A model generated the notes under the pieces. It had not been told where the DNA came from. It did no database searches and was given only the letters and a program-made list of their open reading frames with translations. The position numbers were made by a program, and so were the translations under genes. Shown piece by piece: positions 36,693 through 47,065 of a stretch of 64,000 bases of DNA (position 1 is its first letter; each line of letters begins with the position of its first letter). The stretch is from the NCBI GenBank assembly GCA_023212645.1, contig JALBYC010000012.1, positions 362,198 to 426,197 of the forward strand. Direction: 5' to 3'. This DNA is from Farysia itapuensis. Taxonomy: Eukaryota > Basidiomycota > Ustilaginomycetes > Ustilaginales > Ustilaginaceae.

Positions 36693-39600
36693 CTAGTTCC
36701 AGCCGGAGCGTAGGGTGCAGAGTTGGGTGGCGAGGTGGGACCAGGAGCAAGTGTAGGCACGCATGCCGGGTGGAGCGTCCATCTCTGGCTGTCCAGCGTT
36801 GGTGGCGAGTTGTTTGAGCTGCTCCAGCACCTGCGTCGCTTCCACATTGACCGTCTGAGCCGCATCGTCCACTGGTAGGGACGCAAACACAACCAGACCA
36901 CACGAGCGTCGGATCTTTTCCAACTCGGCCGTCGTGCCACTCTCGTCGCTCTGCGGCAGGGATACCTCGACATGACAGTCGCACGCCAGAGCACGTGAGA
37001 GTGCAAATCGTCCACTGAGCTGCGTATACTCGAGAATGCGACGCGTGTCAAAATCGGCAATATCATCCAGCGTCGCCGCCAGTGAGGCAATGGACTGGGC
37101 GAGATCAACGTCTCTGTTGCCTGGCACGATCAGGTGCACTACAAACAGGGGCGAGATGCGTTCCAGCAGCCTGCGCAGCGCCGTCATGGACGCTTCCGCC
37201 GAGCGGTCAAAGGACGTCGAGAGACAGAGTGACATGGACGGTCGCATCTTTGCCTTCTTGCCGTCCGATGTCGTGGCGACCCCTCGTCGGCTGGACACAT
37301 CATCGTCCTCCTCGTCCTGGCCTTTGTGACTGAGCGGTGCAGATGAGAGGTAATTGTACAGCAGATAGCTGAGTGATGCTGCTGCAAACAGACCGCCGGC
37401 TACGGCCATGGGGTTGTACCGCTGCCCTCGTCCAGACCGGCCACCAGGGTCAGCGGCGTCGACAGCCGCGGGTGTCGTGTCCGCGCTGGTGAGACCCAAT
37501 CGTTTGCGCAGATGCAGACCTGTCCAGCTGCCCTGTTTGCTTACGGCGGTGACCGGGCTAGCAATTTTGGCTTCGTGCTCCCAGTCGTTCCAATCAACAG
37601 CCTCATGTGAGTCGTCAGCTCGCATCAGCCTGGGCGCAAGCATCGCATACACCCGCATCACAACCCGGTGTCGCCACTGCGGTCGGACGAGCATCACAAA
37701 CAGCAGGAGCGTTGAGAGACGAGTCCACATCCGTGTGCCGTGTCGCTTTCCAGACTTGTCCGACGAGGGTGTGGAAAGGCTCGAGAGACGTCGAGCGTCG
37801 AGGTTGCGCCAGAAGTCATCTCCATCGTCGCTCGAGGTGAGACCGGCGCGGCCGCCGACGGCAAACGTGCGTGCTGCTTCGCGCCACACGAGTGCCACGC
37901 GCCAACGCACGCGACGGTGCAATGCGAGAATGCGCAGCACAAACAGGTAGGTCAGCGTACGCAGTAGGTCGCGCTTTCGTCGACGCACGTGCAGATGGCG
38001 CGGCGTCGCGTGCGATGCCAGACGAAATCCTGTACTTGGCGGCTGCTCCTCATCGGTGGGAGAAGCAGCAGCAGCGGGGTGCGAGGCGGACGAGTCAATG
38101 TAGGCCGGGTAGCCGAAATACGGGTTGTTGGCGTGGTACGGCGGCACATGTCCGTCCCGGCCTGCGCGTCGTGTTCGGTGGGATAAGAAGGTATGCGGTA
38201 CGTTTTGCAGCGGCGGCTCGTCCAAGTGGGGCACCTGCAGCTGCGGCGAGCCCGGTTCGATGTACATCAGCATACCGTCCTCTGCCCGCTCGTCTTTCTC
38301 GCCGTGCTCGGAGATGTCGCGATCGGACGAGCGGCGGGTTTCGGACAGTCGACGCAGACGGGACAAGAGACCAGACGGTCTCTCGACTGGCTTTTCACCG
38401 TCCTTGCCACTTGCATCACTTTCCTCGGATTCAGACGGGAGCACCGTTTCGTCGTCCCGTTCGGGAAGGTAGAGCGTAAAGCTGCTCGATGTGCCGACCC
38501 TTCTGGGTGGTGACGAAGAGCGATTGCGTGGGGAGGAAAATCGAACATGTCTGTCCACATTCCGACTGCGTGGCGTGCGAGGGCTTAGCGGTCCTGCTGG
38601 AGTCATGAAGGGTGTCGCGTAGGGCGAGAGCCCGACGTTGACGTTGAGTCCCACAGCCCGTCCGTTTTCGATGCGTGGATTCGAGTTGGAGCGCAATCGA
38701 CCGGGTGCGCGCACGTCAGAGTCCTGTGCGTGCTCAGCTGCAAAGGACAGGTCACCGCGTGACATTTGCAGATGCTTGAGCTTTCGCGCTGCGCTCGGGG
38801 TCATTGTGAATTCTCTGCTGTCCTGATCTCCACGGGGGGTGGACGGTTCGCTGTGACGTGGCGTCATAGATCTACTGGCCCAAGGCGTCGAATCGGCGCT
38901 GTAGAAAACTTCGTAGATGCTGTCGTAGGAATTGGTCCTGCTCATGGACGTAAACGAGTGCGACTTGCTCATCTCGCTCACATCGCCTGGCACCACACTC
39001 GTGCGTCTTGGTCGTCCATAACGACGCAGAACGTCGTTGCTCGTGCTATCAATCTCGAGATCCAACTCGCCCTGGAAAGTCTTTGGTATGCGTTCGACGG
39101 AGAAGTGGTCTTTCAGCTCGTTGTATGAGAGGAAGAAGATTTTGGCAAGCGCCTGTTGTGGAAGAACGCGCTTGATGACTGCCCACATGCCCGCATGTAC
39201 CCAGCCGTAGTTGAGAATGTAGACGGCGCCCACCATCCCTGGAACATGATTTTTGAGCAAGTCGAGCAAGAAGGGCAACAGTTCGAGCTCCAGATTCGCC
39301 ATCCCGGAGCCGGCCAGGTCGACGGCAATGGTCATCTGGAGCACTGTGTTTTTCGAAACCTCTTGCTCCTCTGGAAGGTTGCTCGAAGATGTGCGGTACA
39401 GGTCGCCGACGTAGCGACGCATGATTTCCATACAGCCGACAATGTATTCCTTGAGCTCATCCAGCGAGTTTTCGGCAGTTCGCTCGATCGACCGCAGCGT
39501 GATCAAGCCACATGGTCTTCCATAGAAGTCTTTGAAGGCCGAATTGACCCAGAAGAGCGGGCGTGTGGGTGGTGGCGGTGTTACATAGAGCGGATGCAGA

Positions 39601-39965
39601 GAGGATAAGGACAAGAGATCCAGATCGGTGCGGATCCGCCAGAGCAGCGTGGCCTTGAGCAGTGTCGTTGCCTGTTCGACGCTGTATCGTGACCGACGAT
39701 AGAAGCGAAACAGGTTGGCAAAGTCGTCCAGGTAGAGTGCAGCTCGAGCTCTTCCCTCGTTGTTCAGCTCGAGTTCAGCAGTCACGTCGTCTAGCAGCTG
39801 ACCACGAGCGACCTGCTGAAATGACTGAATGGCCGACAGATGATGCGAGTACTTTCCAAGCAGATCTTCATGCTTCTCATGCACCGCCTGTGCGTTCTTG
39901 GACGCTGGCGGGCTGACCGACGGCATAGCGGTGCTGATGGTGGTATCGTGGAAAGCGTCGGCCAT
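36693..39965 (-). CDS. CRAL-TRIO (Sec14-like) domain membrane protein (1090 aa)
   Basis: The N-terminal 320 residues form a Sec14-type lipid-binding unit: a CRAL-TRIO-N helical part (ARAALYLDDFANLFRFYRRS, then TTLLKATLLWRI) followed by the lipid pocket (GRPCGLITLRSIE, VPGMVGAVYILNY, KIFFLSYNELKDHF). A long disordered Ser/Arg-rich linker with several SP sites follows. Hydrophobic stretches lie near residues 750-780 and 860-880 (VAGGLFAAASLSYLLYNYL). The last 200 residues form a second, probably folded, region with no family I recognise. It may transfer phosphoinositide or sterol at a membrane where it is anchored. It is 92 bp from the divergent SDR gene. Confidence 0.82.
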   Translation of the reverse strand: MADAFHDTTISTAMPSVSPPASKNAQAVHEKHEDLLGKYSHHLSAIQSFQQVARGQLLDDVTAELELNNEGRARAALYLDDFANLFRFYRRSRYSVEQATTLLKATLLWRIRTDLDLLSLSSLHPLYVTPPPPTRPLFWVNSAFKDFYGRPCGLITLRSIERTAENSLDELKEYIVGCMEIMRRYVGDLYRTSSSNLPEEQEVSKNTVLQMTIAVDLAGSGMANLELELLPFLLDLLKNHVPGMVGAVYILNYGWVHAGMWAVIKRVLPQQALAKIFFLSYNELKDHFSVERIPKTFQGELDLEIDSTSNDVLRRYGRPRRTSVVPGDVSEMSKSHSFTSMSRTNSYDSIYEVFYSADSTPWASRSMTPRHSEPSTPRGDQDSREFTMTPSAARKLKHLQMSRGDLSFAAEHAQDSDVRAPGRLRSNSNPRIENGRAVGLNVNVGLSPYATPFMTPAGPLSPRTPRSRNVDRHVRFSSPRNRSSSPPRRVGTSSSFTLYLPERDDETVLPSESEESDASGKDGEKPVERPSGLLSRLRRLSETRRSSDRDISEHGEKDERAEDGMLMYIEPGSPQLQVPHLDEPPLQNVPHTFLSHRTRRAGRDGHVPPYHANNPYFGYPAYIDSSASHPAAAASPTDEEQPPSTGFRLASHATPRHLHVRRRKRDLLRTLTYLFVLRILALHRRVRWRVALVWREAARTFAVGGRAGLTSSDDGDDFWRNLDARRLSSLSTPSSDKSGKRHGTRMWTRLSTLLLFVMLVRPQWRHRVVMRVYAMLAPRLMRADDSHEAVDWNDWEHEAKIASPVTAVSKQGSWTGLHLRKRLGLTSADTTPAAVDAADPGGRSGRGQRYNPMAVAGGLFAAASLSYLLYNYLSSAPLSHKGQDEEDDDVSSRRGVATTSDGKKAKMRPSMSLCLSTSFDRSAEASMTALRRLLERISPLFVVHLIVPGNRDVDLAQSIASLAATLDDIADFDTRRILEYTQLSGRFALSRALACDCHVEVSLPQSDESGTTAELEKIRRSCGLVVFASLPVDDAAQTVNVEATQVLEQLKQLATNAGQPEMDAPPGMRAYTCSWSHLATQLCTLRSGWN

Positions 39966-40057
39966 CTTTAATTACCGGATCCAATTGCGCCGCCGTGAAA
40001 CACGAAATGTCAAAATAAATCCACACAAATTGGACAACGCAACGACACAACTACATC

Positions 40058-40855
40058 ATGGCGCTAGACTTTGGTCTCAAGGGCGTCCATGTCCTCGTGT
40101 CAGGCGCGTCGGGTGGAATCGGAATAGAGACGGCAAAGACGTTCTTGGAAGCAGGCGCAAAAGTCACCGCACACTACAATTCAGATCCGCGAGACATTAC
40201 CTCGACGCAAGGTCTGGTAGGGATTCAAGCAGATGTAACCCAGCAAGACGAGGTGGCATCCCTGTTTGCGCAAGCTGCCAAAGCGCAAGGCCAACCTGTG
40301 CAGGTGCTGGTGGTAAACCATGGTGTCTGGCCCACAGCTGCTGTACCGCTTTCCAAGATGACATTGGAGCAGTGGCGTCAGACGCATGCCATCAACCTGG
40401 ACGGGAGTTTCCTCCTTGTTCGATCCTTCTTGGCTGCGCTGGAAGGTCAATCGGCTGAGATTTTGGCACCAGTCTCGATCTGTATGATTGGCAGTACAGC
40501 TGGCAAATTTGGAGAGCACGACCATGGAGATTACGCCTCGACAAAAGCAGCCCTCATGTACGGCCTCTTGCCAACGCTCAAGAATGAAATTGTTCGCATT
40601 GCACCCAAAGGAAGAGCAAACTGCGTCAACCCAGGATGGGTGTACACACCTATGGCTCAAGAGACGATCAATGACGATAAGGTGCGGGCTCGCGCACTCG
40701 CTTCGACTCCGCTGCAGAAAGTAGCCATGCCCCTCGACGTAGCCAAACAAGTCGTCGTCCTGTCCAGCCCTACACTTAGCGGCCACGTCACTGGCGTAAA
40801 TGTTATGGTCGATGGAGGCATGGAAGGTCGATGTCTCTACCCACCGCCCGCTTAA
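40058..40855 (+). CDS. short-chain dehydrogenase/reductase (classical SDR)
   Basis: This is a 265-residue NAD(P)-dependent oxidoreductase of unknown substrate. The cofactor loop is SGASGGIGIE (15-24), a variant of TGxxxGxG. The catalytic set includes the NHG motif (VVNHGVWP), Ser in ICMIGSTAGK, Y159 and K163 (YASTK), and the PGWVYTPM segment. The arginine-poor loop after the second strand (HYNSDP) does not settle NADH versus NADPH preference. The single exon starts at ATG 40058. Confidence 0.92.
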   Translation: MALDFGLKGVHVLVSGASGGIGIETAKTFLEAGAKVTAHYNSDPRDITSTQGLVGIQADVTQQDEVASLFAQAAKAQGQPVQVLVVNHGVWPTAAVPLSKMTLEQWRQTHAINLDGSFLLVRSFLAALEGQSAEILAPVSICMIGSTAGKFGEHDHGDYASTKAALMYGLLPTLKNEIVRIAPKGRANCVNPGWVYTPMAQETINDDKVRARALASTPLQKVAMPLDVAKQVVVLSSPTLSGHVTGVNVMVDGGMEGRCLYPPPA

Positions 40856-40920
40856 TCCACCATTATGCTGTTTCAAACTTGTAAGCTAAATTGATTCCGG
40901 CAGACTGCAAAGAAAATGTT

Positions 40921-43900
40921 CTAAGGTGATGCTTCGCGTGACAGGACTACGGGCGTTTCAATGGCGGCAGAGTCTTCGAATCCTTTGGCAAAGACAAACA
41001 GGATTTGGCCAGGATCTGTCTGCTGCATGTCAAACGAACTGGTCTGCCTGACGTCGCCATCCGTGCTCTCATTGTCGGACAGGTAAGGCTCGTCCGGGCG
41101 GTCCAGCATGCTGCTCGTCCACCCATCCTCGAGACCCATTTCCTTCTTGACAACGACTTCCGTTTCCGCTGCAGGCACCAGCACTGCTGCTGCTGTAGCG
41201 TTCGGTGCCTTGCGTTGAATGAGTTCGGCGACCACCTCGTCATCCTGGAACGACATTGGGTGCTGTATGCAGTCAAAGTGCGCCCATTTGTGCAACGCGA
41301 CGAGTTGCTTTCGCTTGTCGATTTTGCCCTTGGATGCGCTGTCGACAACGTGCTGGGAAGCGGCAACAAAGCCAGGCAAGCTGTCGTCCGATTCCTGCGT
41401 GCTCGTTTCCTCAAGCAAGGGCTCTATAGCACCACTACCGCCTCCTTTACCATCGCAGTCGCAATCCAGCTGTCGATGGCTGATACACGTCGAATCCGTG
41501 TGAAGCGTGAAAATGTCTCGCAGCTCTTCTTGGGAGAACGTGTCGGAAGACGTCTTTTTGCTCGTGCTCATCAACGCATCCGACAATCCTAGTTTGGAAA
41601 GCTGGCGTTGATAGATTTTCTCGTCCATGGTGCCAGCCAGAAGCAGGCGGTAGATGTAGCATACCTTCTTCTGTCCATCTCGATGAATACGCGCCATGGC
41701 TTGCAGGTCCGTCGACGGATTCCAATCCGAGTCGATGAGCATCAGTCGATTAGCTCCGATCAAGTTGAGACCCACGCCTCCGCTCTTGGCCGACAGCAAG
41801 AACACGAACGATGACGAGACCGAGTCACGATTGAAGCGGTTGACAATGTCCATACGTTCATCTTGTGGAGTCTTGCCATCGAGTCGCACGAAAGCATAGC
41901 GCAATTTACGCATCATAGCTTCCACGATGTCAAGCGTGCTGGTGAAATTCGAGACCAGCACTACCTTGTCGTCCGTCGTGGCACGGATCGACTTGAGCAG
42001 ATCGACAATGCAGAGCAACTTGCCGCTGTGTTTGGCGTCGTGTCGCGCCACGTTGGGTGGGAAAAAGGGCTTGATCACCTCACCCACAATGTTTTTGGTC
42101 GCGGTATCGGCGTCTCCCTCGGCGTCTTTGAGCAGCAATTCAGGCGAGTTGCACAGCTTGCGCAGAATGCCAATCTGAACAAGGCCGTTGCCTGCATCAC
42201 CCCGCAAAATAGATCGCACAGTGTTCGAGCCAAGGATAGAGCGATAAATGCTGAGCTGCGTGGGCGTGGGACTGCAGAACAGGACCATCTCGCGCTTGGG
42301 TGGAAGGTAGTCGGCCAGAATATCGGCAGTACGACGCAAGATAATGTCCTTGGTGATGGCGGAAAGCGCTTGCGCTCTCGCCTGTCCAAGTGCTCGCACT
42401 TGCTTGCTACAATGCTGCGCTCGAGACCGCATGATGGGATCCTCAAAAATGGACTGATACTTGTTCGCATCCCCAAGTAACCCGGGCGCAACAAAGCTGA
42501 TCATTTGGTAAAACTCGGAGAGATTGTTCTGAATGGGAGTGCCTGAGAGAATGATCTTGCGCTTGGCGTGCAACTCGTCAAACATGAGAGTTGTTTTGGC
42601 GTCCTTGGATTTGAGCCGATGCCCTTCGTCGCACACAATCAAGTCGACGGGCGGTTGCGCATCTTTGACAATGTCGATGCAAGTGCGCAGCTTTTCGTAG
42701 CCAATGACAAGCACATGATAAGCTTTGGAACGCACAAATCTCTCGACATCGACTCTGCCGCGACCTTCATCGATGCAGAGCACGTTGAGTGCATTGCTGC
42801 CGATCCACTTTCGAAATTCTCGCTTCCAGTTCTTGACCAGAGTGAGCGGACATACAATCATGGCGCGCTCGATTGTGCACGATCGTGGTGTGTAGTAGCA
42901 ACACTGCTTCATCAGCGTGAGCACCAATGCAATGGTCTGCAAAGTCTTGCCCAGACCCATTTCGTCGGCGAGAATGCAGCCCTGACCACGCTCTCCGTCG
43001 GAGTGCATTCCCATGACTCTTTCGTAGAGAAACTTGACGCCTTCCACTTGGTGTGGACGCAAAGCTTTGGCGAGGTGTGGGTCAAGTACGACGTCGACAA
43101 TGGGACGCTGATGTCGGCTGTTGTGCTGTTTCTGATGGGTCTTGTCTGGCCGTGGCATGACAATAGCGCCGGGAGCCTCTGGGTCGAATCGTGGATGTGG
43201 GACTTTGCCCTGACCGAGATTGACAAGGCCGCTGGGCTTGACGGAAGACAGGCCTCGCTCAGCTTGCGGCTGCTCCGAGACGGGCTTGGTTGGTTGCCTG
43301 CTGTAAAAGGTCTCGACTCTTGCTGGCGTCAACTTGTTGATATCGACAGGCACAATGGCAGAGCGTGGAATGGGTGCATTGAAAGGTGCTTTTGGAGTAC
43401 GTACGGCGACGACGGGTGGCCCTGTTTTGGCTGGCGAAAGCGCTCCTCGAGTCACTGCAACCAGTGAGCGATACTCTGTAGCACTAATCTCGCGGTCAAC
43501 CTCGACTTCTTTGCCACCGAGAGCGAGCGCATCGCCTGAAGCAAGATGACCGTAGGGAAACTTGGCGGAAGTGACGAGTTCTTTGCCCGTCTCTGAACAG
43601 ATGAGGGTACACTTTGCACCATGGTCTTTCACCACGAGCACAGCATCCCCGTCCCATGTCTTGTGCTTCTTCTGCTGTGGCTTCCTCCAAGTGCAAAGAT
43701 AGAAGGGTCCGGTCTTGGGTGGAGACAATGCTGCAACAGGGCTTTCAGTGTCCGAGGGAGGCTGATTGCGACTGAGTAGATAGGCATGTTGAGGCGGAAG
43801 AGGCGTACTGGACTCAGCCTGCTCTGCACTATCCTCGTCCTGATGATCGATGCTCTGTGTGGGCAATACAATGCGAGCTTTCTTTGTCGGTACTGGCGAT

Positions 43901-44031
43901 ACAGCTGCGGCAGATGGACCGGCGGCATTATCGACTGTAGCAGCAGCTGCTGCAGGGGTCTGTCTCTTCAGTCCAAGCGTCCTTCTACTCGGGGGAGCAA
44001 ATTGTGACCTGAGCTTATCGACTGGATCCAT
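40921..44031 (-). CDS. RDH54: SWI2/SNF2 DNA translocase RDH54/RAD54B
   Basis: It remodels DNA and Rad51 filaments in homologous recombination. The 1036-residue protein carries the RAD54B/Rdh54 N-terminal domain (YLCTWRKPQQKKHKTWDGDA, with GKEVEV) before the SNF2 core. In the core are RPHQVEGVKFLYERVMG, Walker A ADEMGLGKTLQT (around 357-364), DEGHRLK (around 467) and SGTPIQNN. The helicase C half contains SAKSGGVGLNLIGA and RIHRDGQKK. The N-terminal block and the VKFLYERVMG wording favour Rdh54/RAD54B over Rad54 itself. Start is ATG 44031; the frame above it opens at GTG. Confidence 0.9.
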   Translation of the reverse strand: MDPVDKLRSQFAPPSRRTLGLKRQTPAAAAATVDNAAGPSAAAVSPVPTKKARIVLPTQSIDHQDEDSAEQAESSTPLPPQHAYLLSRNQPPSDTESPVAALSPPKTGPFYLCTWRKPQQKKHKTWDGDAVLVVKDHGAKCTLICSETGKELVTSAKFPYGHLASGDALALGGKEVEVDREISATEYRSLVAVTRGALSPAKTGPPVVAVRTPKAPFNAPIPRSAIVPVDINKLTPARVETFYSRQPTKPVSEQPQAERGLSSVKPSGLVNLGQGKVPHPRFDPEAPGAIVMPRPDKTHQKQHNSRHQRPIVDVVLDPHLAKALRPHQVEGVKFLYERVMGMHSDGERGQGCILADEMGLGKTLQTIALVLTLMKQCCYYTPRSCTIERAMIVCPLTLVKNWKREFRKWIGSNALNVLCIDEGRGRVDVERFVRSKAYHVLVIGYEKLRTCIDIVKDAQPPVDLIVCDEGHRLKSKDAKTTLMFDELHAKRKIILSGTPIQNNLSEFYQMISFVAPGLLGDANKYQSIFEDPIMRSRAQHCSKQVRALGQARAQALSAITKDIILRRTADILADYLPPKREMVLFCSPTPTQLSIYRSILGSNTVRSILRGDAGNGLVQIGILRKLCNSPELLLKDAEGDADTATKNIVGEVIKPFFPPNVARHDAKHSGKLLCIVDLLKSIRATTDDKVVLVSNFTSTLDIVEAMMRKLRYAFVRLDGKTPQDERMDIVNRFNRDSVSSSFVFLLSAKSGGVGLNLIGANRLMLIDSDWNPSTDLQAMARIHRDGQKKVCYIYRLLLAGTMDEKIYQRQLSKLGLSDALMSTSKKTSSDTFSQEELRDIFTLHTDSTCISHRQLDCDCDGKGGGSGAIEPLLEETSTQESDDSLPGFVAASQHVVDSASKGKIDKRKQLVALHKWAHFDCIQHPMSFQDDEVVAELIQRKAPNATAAAVLVPAAETEVVVKKEMGLEDGWTSSMLDRPDEPYLSDNESTDGDVRQTSSFDMQQTDPGQILFVFAKGFEDSAAIETPVVLSREASP

Positions 44032-45025
44032 TCTGAGAGTACAGGACGTTCGCACAACTCAGCATGCTGAGCCAATGCGCCAATATCGAAGAAAGTCACA
44101 GTGTTGGTCAAAATTCGTTTCCTCTCTACGCGTCGCGCTTTCGACGTTTCGACGTTTCGACTTTCTCAACGGAGTTCTGTTAGACCCGAAAAAGCTCTCA
44201 GCAAAGCTTTGCAAGCTTCATGTGGTCGACGCACGTTGGCCGGGACGATCTTTCGGCCTTGCTCGAAGCGAGAAAAGGATCTGCAAACCAAGGGTCACTG
44301 ATGCGAGCTGAAAAGCACGCACAAAACGTCATCCAGCAGTCGCGTGTTGTCTTCTCATTGGACGGTGCAGCTGGCATCAACTTGCGCCCAGCATGTTTGC
44401 GCCAACAGACGAGATCTGGCATCTGCCACGAATAGAATCCTCCTTCGCCGTCTTTGTAGCTTCGAGAATCCGACGACGAGCCTTGCGAGGTTAGCCACAA
44501 CGTGCTGAGCTGGATGGAATAGAAACTCGACTTTTGACGTCAATTCAAGGCAACAGGGCCAAAGCCATTTTTAGAACGACTGAAATATCTGAATTCGAGA
44601 CACTGATCGCATGCCGAACAACGGCACATTGGCAGAGTCTATTTTGAGAACGAGGAAATCTGCTTTCGGCCATTGACTGACTGCCCATGCATATTCTGGG
44701 GGGGCGGCGCGCGTCTCTCGTCATCGCTCAATCCCAATTCCATTTCTAATGGCAAAGGGCCGAGAACGAGAAACGGAATCAGGCCCGTTCGCACGCTACG
44801 CTACGCTTACTGTTCCATCCGCCCCCCCATTATTTCGTCACTTCGCATCCCTCTCTGCTCTAGTGCCTGGCTCGGCTTGCGTTGTCCGCTGAGCTTCCAT
44901 CCACTACATATCTCGCGCCGCCCAGCTGTCCTTGTCCATCCACCATCATCTCTCCCATATCTTTATAGGTCGATACCCATACCTTGGCCTTTCATCCGCA
45001 TACCCCTCACATCTCACTGTTCATC
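44032..45025. promoter_or_regulatory. divergent intergenic region between RDH54 and SLM1-like gene
   Basis: About 1 kb with no convincing ORF. The part near 44840-45000 is pyrimidine-rich, as expected of the leader of the strongly codon-biased SLM1-like gene. A TTTATAGG string near 44961 is a weak TATA candidate for it. Confidence 0.45.
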
Positions 45026-46771
45026 ATGACTGATGCACACTCCACCGTCACGCGCGCCACTTCGGTCAGCCGCAAGTCGACCATTGCAAGCCGAAATGCT
45101 TCTTTGATCAAGAAGAACACGGGCCCGCACGAGCTCCGTCCTTCCGACATTCTCATTGAACGATTCACTGGTACGTAGTCTTTTCCCATCCGCTTGTCAC
45201 GAGCTGCATTCTGACCCATCTCCCATCGTACAGGTTGGAAGCACATTACCAAGCAGCTCATCAGCTACTTTGAGGGCATCGCCGATATTGAGTACAACAC
45301 CGCCAAGGAGCTTACCAAGCTCGGCGGCGTCATTCAGGTCCCCTTCCGCGAAGGAAACCACTTCCTTGGCGAAGACGGTATCCAGGACATCTACTACGGC
45401 ATCCGAGACAAGACCCGTGTGATCGCCGACCACCACGCCAACCTGGCCAAGACTGTCGAAGGCTCCATCGTACAGCACCTTCAGAAGCTCCGATCCGAAA
45501 TCAAGGCCCACATCAAGAATGTGCAGCAAGACACTGGCAAGCTCGCCAACTCGGTTGCCAAGGAGCGTGAAATGTCGACCAAGATGATTTCGGATCTCGC
45601 CCGATCCATCACTCTGCTCAAGAACACTCCCATGAGTGTCACTGCCCGAGAGGACCCTTATGCCGCCAACCAGGCCGTCTTCCGACAGCTCCAACGCCAG
45701 GTCAACGAGGAGAACGCTCTGCAGAAGTCCATCATCATTATGCAGCAGAACTCTGCTCACTTTGAAGAGGGAATTGTTCGCAGCGTCCAGAGCGCCTGGC
45801 AGACTTTCGACGAGTGGTCTGGCCGCATGTCGGCCCAGGTCCAGGACACGTGGCTCAGCCTCGGTGTCCAGATGCGAAGCCTCCAGCCCAACTCGGAATG
45901 GATCGCCTTTGCCGCTCGATCCGACCACTTGCTCGACCCCGACACACCTCTGCGAAACCCCGAGACCATCGATTACCCCGGAAAGGACGACCCTTCGGTC
46001 ATCCCCGTTCACCAGGGCATCCTCGAGCGAAAGAAGCGATTCACCAAGACCTACAAGGAGTCCTTCTACGTTCTTACCCCTTCGGGCTACCTCCACGAGC
46101 ATGGCTCCTCGGACCCCACCAAGCACCCATCTCCCGAACTCTCGCTCTTCCTGCCCGAATGCACCCTTGGCCCTCCCTCGACCATGGCCGCCAAGAGCCA
46201 CAAGTTCCACATCGAAGGCCGCAAGGTCACTGGCAACCAGTCTGCCGCTCCTTCCAAGGGTCTTGCCAGCATTGGCATGGGCCGAGAACACGCTTACACA
46301 TTCCGTGCTCGTAGCCACGACGAGATGATGGAGTGGTGGAACGACATCAAGCAGCTCTCCAAGGTCTACCTCACCACCTCTGAGCAGATGGACCGATCTG
46401 GTCCCGTTCCCGCCGCTGTCCGAGCCGCCGGTTACCGCTCGGAAGAGGAGGACGAGGATGAGGAGGACGGTAGCTCCATCGAGGAGGAAGACGATGAGGA
46501 GGAGTACGAGGAGGCTGACGAGCAGGACCAGGTTGCTCCCGCCACTGCCGGTGCTTCGACTGCTGCTGCTGGAACCTCTGCTGCCAAGGAGGACGAGGCG
46601 CCCGCGTACTCTGGTGCCCCTCAGGGCGAAGTCGGCTCAAACGGTTACCTGCTTGAGAAGAAGGGCGAGACTGGCGCTGCCGGAGAGCCCTCGCAGGATG
46701 GTCTTAACCGATCTGCCAGCTCTGCCGGCAAGGAGAAGGCCTCCGAAACCGAGGCTGCCAAAGAAGCCTAA
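45026..46771 (+). CDS. SLM1: SLM1/SLM2-type PH-domain TORC2 effector
   Basis: It is a peripheral plasma-membrane protein that binds PI(4,5)P2, associates with eisosomes and feeds TORC2 signalling. Two exons are inferred (45026-45170, 45234-46771), with a GTACGT donor and ACAG acceptor. The G-split codon gives continuous ERFTGWKHITKQL. The 560-residue protein has a BAR-like helical region (about 45-290), a PH domain (about 307-428, starting GILERKKRFTKTY), and a very acidic tail (EEEDEDEEDG, EEEDDEEEYEE). Codons here favour C-ending choices more than in neighbours, a hint of high expression. Confidence 0.9.
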
Positions 46772-47065
46772 ACAGCAGCGACATCTTGTCTGCTCTCTTT
46801 TCTCCCAATCAAAGCATATCCCAGGAGCTGTCCAACCACGATTCGTTCCCAACTCTTTCTCCTTTTGCTTCATACCACCCCGGCTGCTCCGCTGATGGTT
46901 TTCTGAATTATGTACACGAGTCGGCTTTGATGCTGCTACTCTTCTGTATCCAACTGTACATACTATTTTATTTTCCGCCCCAATACGATGTCAAATCATT
47001 CACATGTGTGTGTGTGTAAACTACTGCAAATCATCTATCAGAGGTGAGTGTATGCATGTACGAGA

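Noticed and set aside
40921..44031. Calling this gene RAD54 itself
   Set aside because: The N-terminal WRKPQQKKHKTWDGDA block and the core wording fit RAD54B/Rdh54 better; Rad54 lacks that block as far as I recall.
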